From assembly GCA_947650365.1 (NCBI GenBank), contig OX393555.1, positions 10,557,340-10,621,339 on the forward strand: 64,000 bases of DNA. The letters run 5' to 3'. The position numbers and the translations under genes were made by a program. Under the pieces are notes generated by a model. The model made no database searches, had not been told where the DNA came from, and saw only the letters and a program-made list of their open reading frames with translations. This DNA is from Chamaelirium japonicum. Taxonomy: Eukaryota; Streptophyta; Magnoliopsida; Liliales; Melanthiaceae. Below, in pieces: positions 33,726-46,509 of the stretch. The first letter of the stretch is position 1, and each line of letters starts with the position of its first letter.

Positions 33726-34645
33726 CTAGTTCTTCGTATGCGATCGGGCTGTGCGACCAGCGATCATGGCTGATCGACGTCGAGGCAAGGTGCTGGCCGA
33801 GGTGGAGGGGCGATGGGGTGGCGGCTGTCGGGTTGCAGGGACGGGGGCTCCGGATCGGGACAAGGCGGTGAGGCGATGGGGCACCGTTGATGGGGTGGCG
33901 GTCGTCGGGCCGGATCGGGCTACGGGGCAACACAAAGAGAGGGAGGCCGAAGATCAGGCGGTTCGGGTTGTTGGCAACGGGGCGACGGTGTCGGGGCCGT
34001 CGGGCGGCGCCGACAGAAACCGAGAGAGGGAGGGGAAGTGAGTGAGAGGGGGATGCAAAGGAGAAAGAGACAGAGGTTTGAGAGGGATGGAGAGCTCGGG
34101 ATGTGAGAAGGAGGGGTTTGATGGGGGATTTAAAGGATTGGGGGAGGAGTTTGGGTCGTTGGATTTGGGTGAAGCAAACGGCTGTGATTGAAGGAGCTGA
34201 TGGGGTGAGGGATGACGTGGGTTGGGGAACCCACCTTCCGCGAACCTTCCCTTTTCCCCACCTGTTCTTTATCCTCTGTTTTTTTTTTTTTAATTTTAAC
34301 ATTTTTTAAACCTTTATAATTCTATAATAAATCCGTTTGGCATCCAAAAATTTTGATTTTCGTTTCTAAAATTCCAAAAAAGTAAAACGATTATTATGAG
34401 TCAAATTCGGATGTCTAGTGAGAAGGTTCATATTCGATTCAAATTAGGAAAATTTTGGATCCCGTCGTCCTTATTGAGAATATTCAAATCGCCATAACTA
34501 TTGATCCGAAATTTTGAATTGAGTGAAACAAGATCCATTTGAATCCTATCGATAATGCGAACACTAAAGCACTAAAACTAAATATTATCTCATCACAAGG
34601 ATAAAATCATAATTCATAATATTTTAAAGTTCACGGTCGTTACAG
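33726..34645 (-). mobile_element. LTR-like dispersed repeat, copy R2
   Basis: Aligns with R1 from about 33,980 to 34,645 and ends on the - strand with TGTAACGACCGTGAAC. It interrupts Copia B RT at its left side. The GC-rich left third (33,745-34,000) has open frames on both strands that I attribute to composition; the - strand frame crossing 33,720 is a chance fusion with Copia. No target duplication found. Confidence 0.5.
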
Positions 34646-35119
34646 ACAGTGTTTTTTATCCTGGATAGTTTCACGGACACAGAAAGTATAAGGAACCATT
34701 AAGTACAACACAGTGGAGAAGAGTTCTTGCAAAATAACTAAGGGAATACGGAGTGCAGTCGTGACCTAGTAGTTGTTGTGGTCATGACTAACTTAGGATG
34801 GTGTGGTCATGACTAACTTAGGATGGTGTGGTCATGAGATGGTTGCACGCATCTTCAGTTGAAGCCGAGGTCATGGAGATTCTCATAGATTCCATCTCCT
34901 AGCCTATTCATACAGATGAGTTGCCCGATCCTAGTGCACGGTTAGTGCATGGGGAGGATTAGGGTTTACTTGAGTCAGATTTACCTGACTAGACCTTCTA
35001 AAGTCAATTCCTTAGAAAACCCTAGTTAGACTAGAAATCCCAAGTGGCATCACTAGTAGAACCCATTAGGATTGCTTAAGTGCATCATACTATGTAAAGC
35101 GTACCAAATTATAGGTGGC
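34646..35119. other. Unassigned DNA left of the solo LTR
   Basis: No coding similarity. A short direct duplication (GTGGTCATGACTAACTTAGG) lies at about 34,780-34,840. Confidence 0.5.
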
Positions 35120-35124
35120 TATAC

Positions 35125-37080
35125 TGTTGTAGCTCGTGTGTCCTTAGCGTGGATTTTCTGTATTAACATTAATAAAGATGACTTTGGTTATTGCTTTAAT
35201 TAGAATACTACTATGGTATATGATAATTCTCATATAATAAAAGGACCCTAGGGAACACAGTGGGCCACTGAGGCGTATGGAGGATCCATGCTTGGGAGAC
35301 CCAGTGGACCAGTTCTGTGTAGACCTAGAACTAGTTCACAGCTTAGGTGATGCCGGTCGCTTCACCGAGAACAAGCTGTTGGCAGGTAGAGGATGTGATG
35401 AAGTCTCCACCACGGGAATATGGGATTCCCATTCACCTGACCAAGCACGATGATCGTGTTGAACAGGAACCAAGACGGTGCACAGTTCAGTGATTCAGAC
35501 ACTGGTGCATAAGCCGTCTTACTACTATAGATAATCTGTCCTTAACCCTGAGGGACCATGTACACTGGGCCAACCAGTTGTGTAGTGCTTTGATGTGCTA
35601 ACGTGTGCGGACCTTCCATAGTCCAATACCACGGTACATTGGGTTACCCGGCTGGCGCTTGAGTGACATGTAATCCCTACAGGTTATCCGACGTCCAGTG
35701 TTGGATGGGTGCGGTTTGATGAGTCAATCTGTCCACACAGTTAACCCAGGCCTGGTGGTTGTCAGTATGACTGACGATGTTCCGGATGCTAGGCATAGCA
35801 CCGGAAGGTATGTGGTGTTATAGATGACAAGTCATCAAACCCTAGTCAGATGATCGATCGGGATCTGACGGTGCTCCCCACCGCCCGAGTCGTATCATGG
35901 CACCAGCAATAGGAGGGACTAAGGATTATCGGAGTATAGTGGAGAACAGGGTTACGAGGGAGTAACATAAGTTTAGGATCACTAGAGTTTAACTCGCGTC
36001 GCACTCTGGGTGGCTACGCGGGTTAATCAGATTAGGGCTGATTAACGGAACTTTCGGTGTGTCACCGGAACAGTTAATCAGGGATCCGGTTGGAGCTAGA
36101 GATCCCGAACCCTGAAGGTTCCACCCTGTCGTTTCATATAGGAATTGTTCCCCGACCTAGTTGGATACGTTGGATGCGAAGTAGCGCGATGGAGAGTAAG
36201 CCCGGAGCCAAAGAACCTAATTCACATGTGTTACGGGCCGTAGGGGTATTTTAGTAAATACAAAAATATAGCTCAGAATATATTGAATATGGATCTTAGA
36301 TTGAGTGGAATAATTCCAGGAGCTCACAGGCGCTGACGGAACTCGATTCCGAGTAGCGCACCTCACTCAGTCTCACTTTCAGTTTTCCGCTTTTCGTGAA
36401 GGGCGTTTTCGTCCGGACTTCACGATAGACACCCGGAAGACCTAAATCTGACCCCCCCTCATCCCTATCCACCTAGGGGCCGGCCCTAGGCTCCTTGGAG
36501 CCATGGGAGACCGGCCCTATAAAGGAAATAGGAGGGGGAGGGCCGGCCCTAATGGTTCTACTCCCTCCCCTCCAAAAATCCGACCCCTAGTCCTCCTCCT
36601 TTGTGGTTTCGGCCAAGGAAAAGAGAGGAAGAAGAAGGGAGAAGGAAGAGGAAGGAAGGAGAAGAAAGAAAGGAGAAAGAGGAGGAGAAAATCTCGAGGC
36701 TCGCCATCGTCTTCGCAACGGATTCTTCCGTCGGCTCGAAATCCTTGCACTCAGAGACGGGATTTCGAGGATTCTTCAATTCGCAAAGGACAAGGTGCTA
36801 TCCGATAGTTTTTCTTGCGATTCAAGTGTGGTTCTTCATCGTTCCGTAATCTCCGGATCATAGATCCATAAGGTATGATGAATCTAAACACCTAAGTAGA
36901 TACTTGCATGTCTTTCGTTGATCGTAGTATGCCTCTAGGGTGTCCGCACATATGCTAAGATCATAGATTTGCATGTAGATTGTTTTGTATCACGAATTGT
37001 AATGAAACATACACCGTATGATCTTCGGATCTTTTTTTTGCTTCCACTGCGACTCTGATTAGCGGAACCCAATTCCAACA
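35125..37080 (+). mobile_element. Solo LTR, 1,956 bp
   Basis: Starts TGTTGTAGC and ends AATTCCAACA (terminal TGTTG/CAACA inverted repeat), flanked by perfect TATAC duplications (35,120-35,124 and 37,081-37,085). The 3' end CTGCGACTCTGATTAGCGG is Copia-like. A TATAAAG box at 36,518-36,524 gives + orientation. With no internal domain between matching duplications it is best explained by LTR-LTR recombination. Confidence 0.9.
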
Positions 37081-37085
37081 TATAC

Positions 37086-38019
37086 CACATGGGATATGCA
37101 TATAAGATGTGCATCATCGGACCATACAATAGAGGAGGGAGGGATCTAAGGTTGACGAGAATTCCCTCCCCCTCGGGGATTAGTCGCTAAGTGGTGCGAA
37201 CCACATAGTAGCCGACCATATTAATGAAGAGAAAAGGGGATACTACTCTCTCTATTAAGTGGCCAACTATGTGGGGCCCACACAAAGTAGTGGCCGGTCT
37301 ATTAATAGAGAGGGGATTCCGTCTCAACATTAATAAAAAAACACTCCCCCTTAGATCCCTATCTTTAGGGATTTCGAATAAAGGATTTGGGATAGACTTA
37401 TCTGTTCCCCCATCCCTATTTCTATCCTTATACTTATCTCTAGGGATTTCGGATAAGGGGGTTAGGAGAGCCTTATCCGTTCCCTCATCCCTATCTCTAT
37501 CCTTATATCTAGGGATTTCGAATAAGGGGGTTAGGAAAGATTTATTTGTTCCCTTATCCTATCTTTATCTCTATCCCTATCTCTTGATGATTGGTTTTTA
37601 TAAACCCTAGCCACCCCTCCTGTAGCTTTTGATGATGCAAATTTTGGCCAAGGAGAGAATGAGAAATAAGAGAATAAAGGGAGAAGAGAGAAAGATGAGA
37701 ACAGAGGAAGAAAAGAAGGGAAAAGAAAGGTACTTCGCACCGAGTCTTCCTCGTGAGAGAAGGACATGGATCTGGAAGTCGGCTCCCACAAGCCATCCAA
37801 GCTCATGATGAGGATGGGAATATGAGATGCTCTCGACAGGTTATGAGGCATTCTTGCTTCATCAACAATTTCATCTTCTACCGAGATGAATTCATGTGGC
37901 TCTTTACCTTGGGCATTCATAAGACTCGAGAGAAAATTCTTTGATAATATTTAGATGGTTGCATGCGTTTTTAATTTGATTAAAAGCCATACATTCACAA
38001 TCGGGAAAAAAAATATAGC
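37086..38019. other. Unassigned repeat-like DNA with ~70-80-bp tandem units
   Basis: 37,360-37,580 has three imperfect units with CTAGGGATTTCGAATAAGGG and CTTATCCGTTCCCTCATCCC-type blocks, followed by TTTATAAACCCTAGCC and a purine-rich stretch. The layout is reminiscent of the leader part of the solo LTR, so it may be a diverged LTR. Not proven. Confidence 0.45.
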
Positions 38020-38509
38020 ACGCACTACAAGGAAAATGTTTATTGCCGACGGATATTTTTAATATCGTCGGTAATAATATCAATATTACCGACGGTAATA
38101 AAAATATCTGTCGGCAATAAACCTTTAATATTTTACTAATATTTGAAATACTTATTACTGACAGTATTTTTTTTATCCGTCGGTAATATATTATTACCGA
38201 CGGTCGTTATTAGATCCGTCGGCAAAACTGATTATTACCGACGGTATTAACAATAAGCCGTCTCTAATAATATTTTTTGTTATTTTAATAATTTTTTTAC
38301 ATATATATTACCGACAGCCATTTATTATCCGTCGATAATGTATTTGTGCCGACGGATTATTCTTAGCCATCGGTATAGTTATTTTTATTACCGACGAAAA
38401 TATTAATGACCGTCGGTAATAATATTATTACCGACAAAAGATTAATTTTCGTCGGCAATAAGCCCTGCAATTTAATCAATGTTTCGATCCCTTTGTTGCT
38501 CTCTGGATC

Positions 38510-38800
38510 TATTCCGCCCCCGCCCCCGCCCCCACCCTCCCCCCCCCCCCCCCCGCCCTCGCCGATTTAGATCCCCCCCCCCCCCCCCCCCCGGCCCCCT
38601 CAGGCGCACCCCCTCGGGCCCCGGCCTCCCCTCCGGCGTGCCCCGGCCTCCCCTCCGGCGCACCCCCCCCCCCCCCCCCCCCCGCCCCTCCCGGGCTCCC
38701 CTCTGGCGCATAACCCCGGCCTCCCCTCCGCCGGCGCCACTGCTCCGGCCTCCCCTCCACCGACACCACTGTTCCTCCTTCTCCTCCCTCTCCGGTAACC
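38510..38800. repeat. C-rich low-complexity tract
   Basis: Poly-C runs up to about 20 nt with repeated CTCCCCTCCGGCG units (CCCCGGCCTCCCCTCCGGCG). Proline/glycine-rich open frames on both strands here come from composition. The position matches the GGA-rich block of copy 1 (18,266-18,560). Confidence 0.85.
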
Positions 38801-39307
38801 CTAAATAAGCATTATCACTTTAATGTGCTTAAATTACAACTGTTATTGCTGTAATTTTTCAACCATTGGAGGCTGCCTAATTCATATGGGTTAGGTAGTG
38901 CTCATCGTCGATTACAGCGGCTGACCTAAGGTGTTATGGGTTGTCCACTTTACGGGCAGTCTTTGTAGGTAGTAGTTGAGTTTGAGAAATTAGAGTAGCG
39001 TGGTCCTTTAGTAGATCGAGTAGTTCCCTTTGGTAGAGAGGTAGATGAGACCAAGTGTAAAATGTGTAGTAGTGAGTAGGGCATCTTTTAGCCTTTGATT
39101 CGTAGTATAGAATTTTTATCCATTAGAATGACTCAGTTGTACTGGATCTTGAGTGGTTGTATCTCCTTTCGGTTGTATAGATAGAATGACTCTAAGTAAT
39201 GATAACACTTGTACTATTATTTTGGGAATTAAAATTTTATATTCAAATTATTTATGAGTCAATAAATGTCTTAACACTCTTGTGGTGACCATAAGATAGA
39301 TAATGAT

Positions 39308-39842
39308 TAGGGGTGTGCATCGGTTCAAAACCAACCTATTTAGGCAAAACCCAAACCGATCCAACCTTGGTCGGTTTTGAGGATTTTCAATCCAATCCAA
39401 ACCGAACTGGGATTGGAATCCAATCCGATCCGATCCAATTAAAGTCAGTTTGGATTGGATTGGAAGGTCGGTTTGGCCTTTGACCCATATGCTTGTTGGG
39501 TTTATTTTTTCCGTCAATTAGAACCTAGTTTTAACTTTAAATATTAATAATTGTTGTCAATTATTAGGCCTAAATAAGATTTGTAACTGATTTTGAGTAA
39601 TCCTACAATATTGCAAAGGTTGTTGATAGTATGGGTATATGAGGACATATGATATATTTAATAAAGTATTATACGTATGTCAGTTCGGTTTAGGTCAGTT
39701 TTAAATTTACAATCCCTTAACCGATTCAATCATGTCGGTTTTTAAAAATCCGAATCCAATCCGATCCATTGAGTGCGTCGAAACCGATTAAAATTGGTTG
39801 GTTTGGTTTGATTTGGTTTGGTTTGAATCCTGCACACCCATA
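39308..39842. mobile_element. hAT-type MITE nested in CACTA copy 3
   Basis: 535 bp, starts TAGGGGTGTGCATCGG and ends CCTGCACACCCATA, flanked by ATAATGAT and ATAATGAC (7 of 8). The interior is rich in CCGAACC/GGTTTGG words. No transposase. Confidence 0.82.
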
Positions 39843-40210
39843 ATAATGACTTGCAGTTAATAATAAAATAAATTGAGTAGCATAAGTGGTGGCCCAATTC
39901 TAACTTGAGAGCTAAGAAGTGGTGTGAGGAATTTTAGCTCGCCCTTGAGGCTAGAGTGCTTATGCTCCTATAAGAGGAGATCCTCCGAACATAGGGTAGT
40001 ACTTCGTTGGGTGTTACCTACACCTAGATGGTAGCTCTCCCTTTGGTAATTAAGTCACTTCCGCCGGGAAGTCCCTGTAGTTTAGTCCACATGTATTTCA
40101 AACTAATTAAATACTTTCTTGTATCTTTTGTGTTTTGAAAAAAAAAGAGGCATGCTTTACTCAATGGTGTTTTCTCAAGAATTACAAACCTATTTCTAAA
40201 CCAACACTAA

Positions 40211-40459
40211 GGGGTCGTTTGGTTGCTGTGTTTTTTGCCTGTGATTTTGAAAACATATGTGCAAACAATTTAGCGTTGTTTGGTTAATGGGGTGTGATAT
40301 GTGTAAATAATTGCACACTTGTTCAATTTGTATAGCTTTTATACATAAAGTGATAAAACTGTGCAAATAAAGTTTCACCAAAACACATGAAACTTTAATT
40401 GCACATGTGCAAACAGATGTACGTATGCACATCATTTGCACAGCAATCAAACATGCCTT
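40211..40459. mobile_element. Tourist/PIF-like MITE nested in CACTA copy 3
   Basis: 249 bp between TAA triplets. Left arm GGGGTCGTTTGGTTGCTGTG, right arm (reverse complement) AAGGCATGTTTGATTGCTGT. A 3-bp TAA target fits PIF/Harbinger. Confidence 0.65.
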
Positions 40460-40759
40460 TAAACCCCCTCACTCTCAAATTTTTGACGAATTTTTCTTTT
40501 GCCAAAAATCAGAATGTGACACATCAAAAGTGAATGAACCACTCTTGGAACTCACACATACGTAGAGCAATTCTGGGATAAAGCTATTACAGGAGAAGAG
40601 GGAGATAAGATCTATTTTAGAATGTATTTTCAGGACTGGTATGTGTATTCTTTTATGAAACCTAACGCGGGAACCCTTTGATTGCCAATGGATGCACTGG
40701 TTCAATAAATAATTAATGGGTGCCAGAAAGCACCCCTTGGATGTACTAGTTCAGAACCT

Positions 40760-40970
40760 AGATTGTTTCATATGTAAATTGAACTTGTAGAAATGAATAT
40801 CTTACTATTTCATATGTAAATCAAATTGTTTCATATATAAATATTATTTCATATGTAGATCATATTGTTTTATACTGTTTCATATGTAAATCAAATTGTT
40901 TCATATGTAAATCATACTGTTTCATATGTAAATCAAACTGTTTCATATTTGTATCATATTATTTTGTATA
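40760..40970. repeat. AT-rich TTTCATATGTAAATCA microrepeat upstream of the TNPA-like gene
   Basis: About ten imperfect 17-22 bp units of GTTTCATATGTAAATCAAAC, the inverse of the repeat at 4,725-4,935 and in the same place relative to the gene. Confidence 0.8.
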
Positions 40971-40991
40971 GAAAAATATTACTGCTTTCAG

Positions 40992-42660
40992 ATGGCATCA
41001 CAGTCGAGAGTTCGTAGAGGCAGGAATGGGCTAGCTCGGAGCGCTCCGGCTGCCACCCCAGGGTCTGAGACCGAGCCCTCCGGATCTGCTAGTGTTGTTC
41101 CTCTCTCCATACCAGCTCCTGAGGTCGCAGCCTCCAGAGATTCGAGCAGCGCTCAGTACTCGGCTACAGCGTCTACGCCCACAGGTAATATTTAGATCTA
41201 AAGTTTTATACATATTGTAAATACTTGTTCAGTACTGATGTATATTTTATTTGAAGGGTCGAAGATCGCTAGGCACGTAGGCGACCGGGGCGTGACGACG
41301 GTCGGCGCTTGTCAAGCTTACGTGAGCCGCTTTTCCTACAGTGGAGCGGCAGGTCCTTTGTGGGCGATCACGCTTCTGACGCCGCCACGTAGGTCGGTAT
41401 GATAGTACGGGAGGAGAGGAATGCCCCTATTGTGGGGATAAAGGGGTGGAAGAACATCGATGCATCATATAAGGAGAGGATGTATCAGGTCTTTTTGGTA
41501 CGTTAGTTTCATTAAATCATTTTAGAATAATATCGTACTTCTTTATAATTTGATTTGATAAAATTACTTGTTTCTAAATTGATTTTACAAGAGAAATTTA
41601 AATGAGAGAACATGAAAATCGACACCCACTGGGAGGACTTGTGGAAGGCGATGAGTGAGCGGTACAGGGACTACCGTCACGAGCTCTACCAGTTCTACGG
41701 TTACTTGGTCGGCGAGCCGGCTGAGGAGTTATAGGCTGCGACCGTGACGAGAGATGTGCCAACGCTACACGTCCTATAGTTTTTGGTCACTCACTGGGCC
41801 ACCCCTCAGTTTCAGGTATTATTATTATTTTGTTGATTCATACTTGTTTTAATATTATACTAAAAATTTGTATGGATGTTTGAAAATTTAATCGATTGAC
41901 ACAAGCGAGTTCTGCTAAAGGCAAGCAGAATAGAAATGCATCGATAACACCTGCTCCCATGAGGAGGAGGACCTCCATGCCCCAGCTTGCCCAACAGCTA
42001 GTAAATAATACAAACATTTCATTATTTAAAGCTCTAGAAATCTTATATTAACTCATCTATTTATTTTATATATCAAAAAACAGACACAATCCTTGTGCCA
42101 CGAGCCTAATCGGATTAACCTTTTTGAGGCCTCTAGAAGGCGTCGTACCGATGGGGTATTTCTGGACGATAGGGTTGCCTTGCAAGTCGTAAGTAATTAA
42201 ATTATTGTTAATAGATTCGTATACGTATGCCATCAATATTATTGAATCTTATTGGTTGTTTTCATATATGAGAGAATAAGACTTATGGTGACCCCATCGG
42301 GCGAGGCCGGCTCCTCCTCTAGTTCAGTATCTGTCGACTCGACGATGGATACTGTACTCAGACCTGCTACACACGGTCGCGTCCTCTCTACGGGCCTTGG
42401 AGTCACACCCTCCTCCTACTTTGGAAGAGAGGGCATGTGGTCGAGGGCACGGGACACCCAGATCGGGCTTATCTCTCAGTTGCAATCTGTGCTAGACGTG
42501 GAGCGTGAGCAGAGGCATGCCCTCGAGCATATGGTTGAGACGGAGAGCGAGGAGAGGCAGGCCCTCGAGCGGTGAGTTGAGAAGGAAAGAGAAGCTCGTA
42601 GGGAATTGGAGCGTCAGCTTCATGAGTTCATGAGACACTCTAGCGGTGGCTTATGCTAAT
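40992..42660 (+). pseudogene. TNPA/Ptta-like gene of CACTA copy 3 (decayed)
   Basis: Exon 1 (40,992-41,184) starts MASQSRVRRGRNG and ends at a GTAATA donor; it is about 80% identical in protein to exon 1 of copy 1. Later blocks: THWEDLWKAMSERY and YLVGEPAEEL (41,620-41,730, then a TAG), ASSAKGKQNRNAS (41,905-41,945), CHEPNRINLFEASR near 42,100, and a last exon from about 42,270 with TPSSYFGREGMWSRARDTQ. A Glu/Arg-rich probable coiled coil ends in HEFMRHSSGGLC at 42,657. A TGA near 42,573 and frame changes in the second exon break it. It is presumably a former subterminal-repeat-binding protein. Confidence 0.78.
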
Positions 42661-42739
42661 GATCAGGTACTTACTGATCTTTATAATATTAATATAAAAT
42701 ATGCATCTTACTAAAATTAATACAAGTACGATTGCCATG

Positions 42740-45700
42740 TTATTTGATTTTTCAACGCTTATACTCTAAATTGGTCAATCAGAGGGTAAATTGTTAAAAT
42801 ATCCAATTAGAACTCGCTCGCAAGTCCGAAATACTAAATAATTCCAAGTACGAATTATCGGATGCCGATCCGATGGTGATCTGATTGAATCCAAATCTAT
42901 TTCAAATCCGAAACACACTAACTTATGATTTTTCAACGCTTAGACTTTAAATTGGTCAATCGGAGCGTAAATTGTTAAAATATCCAATTAGAACTCGCTC
43001 GCAAGTCCGAAATATGAAATAATTCCAAGTATGAAATATCGGATGCCGATCCGATGACGATCCGATCGAATCCAAACTAATTTCAAATCCGAAACACGCT
43101 AACTTATGAATTTTCAATGCTTAGACTATAAATTGGTCAATCGGAGCGTAAATTGTTAAAATATCTAATTAGAACTCGCTCGTAAGTCCGAAATATGAAA
43201 AAAAATCCAAGTACAAATTATCGAATACCGATCCGATGATGATTCAATCGAATCCAAACCTATTTCAAGTCCGAAACACGCTAACTTATGATTTTTCAAC
43301 GCTTAGACTCTAAATTGGTCAATCGGAGGGTAAATTATTAAAATATTCAATTAGAACTCGCTCGCAAGTCCAAAATATGAAATAATTCTAAGTACGAATT
43401 ACCGGATGTCGATCCGATCGAATCCAAACCAATTTCAAATCTGAAACATGCTAACTTATAATTTTTTAACGCTTAGACTCTAAATTGGTCTATTGGAGGG
43501 TAAATTGTTAAGATATCCAATTAGAACTCGCTCGCAAGTCCGAAATATAAAATAATTCTAAGTATAAATTATCGGATGCCGATCCGATGATGATTCGATC
43601 GAATCCAAACCAATTTCAAATCCGAAACACGCTAACTTATGATTTTTCAATGCTTAGACTCTAAATTTGTCAATCGGAGTATAAATTATTAAAATATCCA
43701 ATTAGAACTCGCTCGTAAGTCCGAAATACGAAAAAAAATCCAAGTACGAATTGTCGGAAGCCGATCCGATGACGATCCGATCAAATCCAAACCAATTTCA
43801 AATCCGAAACACGCTAATTTATGATTTTTCAACGCTTAGATTGTAAATTGGTCAATAGGAGCGTAAATTATTAAAATATCCAATTAGAACTCGCTCGTAA
43901 GTCTGAAATACAAAATAATTCCAAGTACGAATTATCGGATGCCGATCTGATCAAATCCAAACCAATTTTAAATCCAAAACACGCTAACTTATGATTTTTC
44001 AATGTTTAGGTTCTAAATTTGTCAATCGGAGCGTAAATTGTTAAAATATCCAATTAGAACTCGCTCACAAGTCCGAAATATAAAATAATTCCAAGTACGA
44101 ATTATCGGATACTGATTCAATGACGATCCGATCGAATCCAAACCAATTTTAAATCCGAAACATGCTAACTTATGATTTTTCAACGCTTAGACTCTAAATT
44201 AGTCAATCGGAGCGTAAATTATTAAAATATCCAATTAGAACTCGCTCGCAAGTCCAAAATATATGAAAAAAAATCAAAGTACAAATTATCAGATGCCGAT
44301 CTGATGATGATTCGATCGAATCCAAACCAATTTCAAATCCGAAACACGCTAACTTATGATTTTTCAACACTTAGACTATAAATTGGTCAATTGGAGCTAA
44401 AATTATTAAAATATCCAATTAGAACTCGCTCACAAGTCCGAAATCTGAAATAATTCTAAGTATAAATTGTCGGATGCCGATCCGATGATGATCCGATCAA
44501 ATCCAAACCAATTTCAAATCCGAAACACGCTAACTTATGATTTTTCAATGCTTAGACTCTAAATTAGTCAATCGAAGCGTAAATTGCTAAAATATTCAAT
44601 TAGAACTTGCTCACAAGTTCGAAATACAAAATAATTCCAAGTACGAATTATCGGATGTCGATCTGATGACGATCCGATCGAATCCAAACTAATTTCAAAT
44701 CCGAAATACGCTAACTTATGATTTTTCAACGCTTAGACTCTAAATTAGTCAATCGGAGCGTAAATTGTTAAAATATCCAATTAAAACTCGCTCGCAAGTC
44801 CAAAATCCAAAATAATTCCAAGTATGAATTGTCGGATACCGATCCGATCGAATCCAAACCAATTTCAAATCCGAAACACGCTAACTTATGATTTTTCAAC
44901 GCTTAGACTCTAAATTGGTCAATCGAAGAGTAAATTATTAAAATATCCAATTCGAACTCGCTCACAAGTTTGAAATACGAAATAATTCAAAGTATAAATT
45001 ATCGGATGCCGATTCGATGACAATCTGATCAAATCCAAACCAATTTCAAATCCGAAACACGCTAACTTATGATTTTTCAATACTTAGACTCTAAATTAGT
45101 CAATCAGAGCGTAAATTATTAAAATATCCAATTAAAACTCGCTCGCAAGTCCAAAATATGAAAAAAAATCCAAGTATCAATTGTCGGATGCCGATCCGAT
45201 GACGATCCAATCGAATCCAAACCAATTCAAATCCGAAACACGCTAACTTATGATTTTTCAATACTTTGACTCTAAATTGGTCAATCGGAGTGTAAATTAT
45301 TAAAATATCCAAATAGAACTCGCTCGCAAGTCCAAAATACAAAATAATTCCAAGTACGAATTATCGGATGCCGATCCGATGACGATCCGATCGAATCCAA
45401 ACCAATTTCAAATCCGAAACACGCTAACTTATGATTTTTCAATGCTTAGACTCTAAATTGGTCAATCGCAGCGTAAATTGTTAAAATATCCAATTAGAAC
45501 TCGCTCGTAAGTCCGAAAAATACAAAAAAAAGTTCCAAGTACGAATTGTCGAATGCCAATCCGATGACGATCCGTTCGAATCCAAACTAATTTCAAATCC
45601 GAAACACACTAACTAATAATTTTTCAACACTTAGAGTTTAAATTAGTTAATCGGAGCGTAAATTATTAAAATATCCAATTAGAACTCGCTCGTAAGTCTG

Positions 45701-46150
45701 AAATACGAAATATTTTCAAGTATGAATTATAGGATGCCAATCCGATTACGATCTGATCGAATCCAAACCAATTTCAAATCTGAAACACGCTAACTTATGA
45801 TTTTTCAATACTTAGACTCTAAATTGGTCAATCGGAGCGTAAATTGTTAAAATATCCAATTAGAACTCGCTTGCAAGTCCGAAATACGAAATAATTCCAA
45901 GTGCGAATTATCGGATGCCGATCCGATCGAATCCAAACCAATTTTAAATCCGAAACACGCTAATTTATGATTTTTCAAAGCTTAGACTCTAAATTAGTCA
46001 ATCGGAGGATAAATTGTTAAAATATCTAATTAGAACTCGCTCGCAAGTCCGAAATATGAAATAAGTCCAAGTACGAATTATCGGATGCCGATCCGATCGA
46101 TTCCAAACCTATTTCAAATCCGAAACACACTAACTTATGATTTTTTAACG
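42740..46150. repeat. 181-bp satellite array inside CACTA copy 3
   Basis: About 19 units, reverse complement of the array at 1-2,930, with a period of 165-181 bp due to recurrent deletion of the GATGACGATCCGA part in some units. Shared blocks are AACACGCTAACTTATGATTT, CTTAGACTCTAAATTGGTCA and CAATTAGAACTCGCTCGCAA. It sits between the TNPA-like gene and the 3' terminal region, as in copy 1. Confidence 0.95.
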
Positions 46151-46509
46151 CTTAGACTCTTAATTATAGATATAAACTATTTTTTTAACAAATACATGTT
46201 AATTGCAGGATGTGCAGCGTCAGGGGATGAGAGCACCAGCGTTGGTACCGGGCGGCGTGGGGTGGTTGAGATAGGGCACGCAGATTCTCTCAGTTTTGAA
46301 TTATGTAAAAATAATTTTGTAATAAATATGTGGTGATTTTTTGGTCTTGTCTATAATTGTCTGGTATTGTGGTAATATTTGGTAATATTTGATAAATTGT
46401 GGTAATATTTAGTTTAGTCAATTATGGTAATATTTGAATATATTATGGTGTTGTTGTAAATCACAGAAATTAAATAATATTATTTAAGTAATTTTTTAAA
46501 AAAAAATAA

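Noticed and set aside
33652..34302. 216-aa - strand frame
   Set aside because: Chance fusion of a GC-rich repeat (R2) with Copia B reverse-transcriptase remnants.
38472..38808. Proline-rich and glycine-rich frames
   Set aside because: Produced by poly-C runs in the CACTA C-rich tract; no start context or motif.
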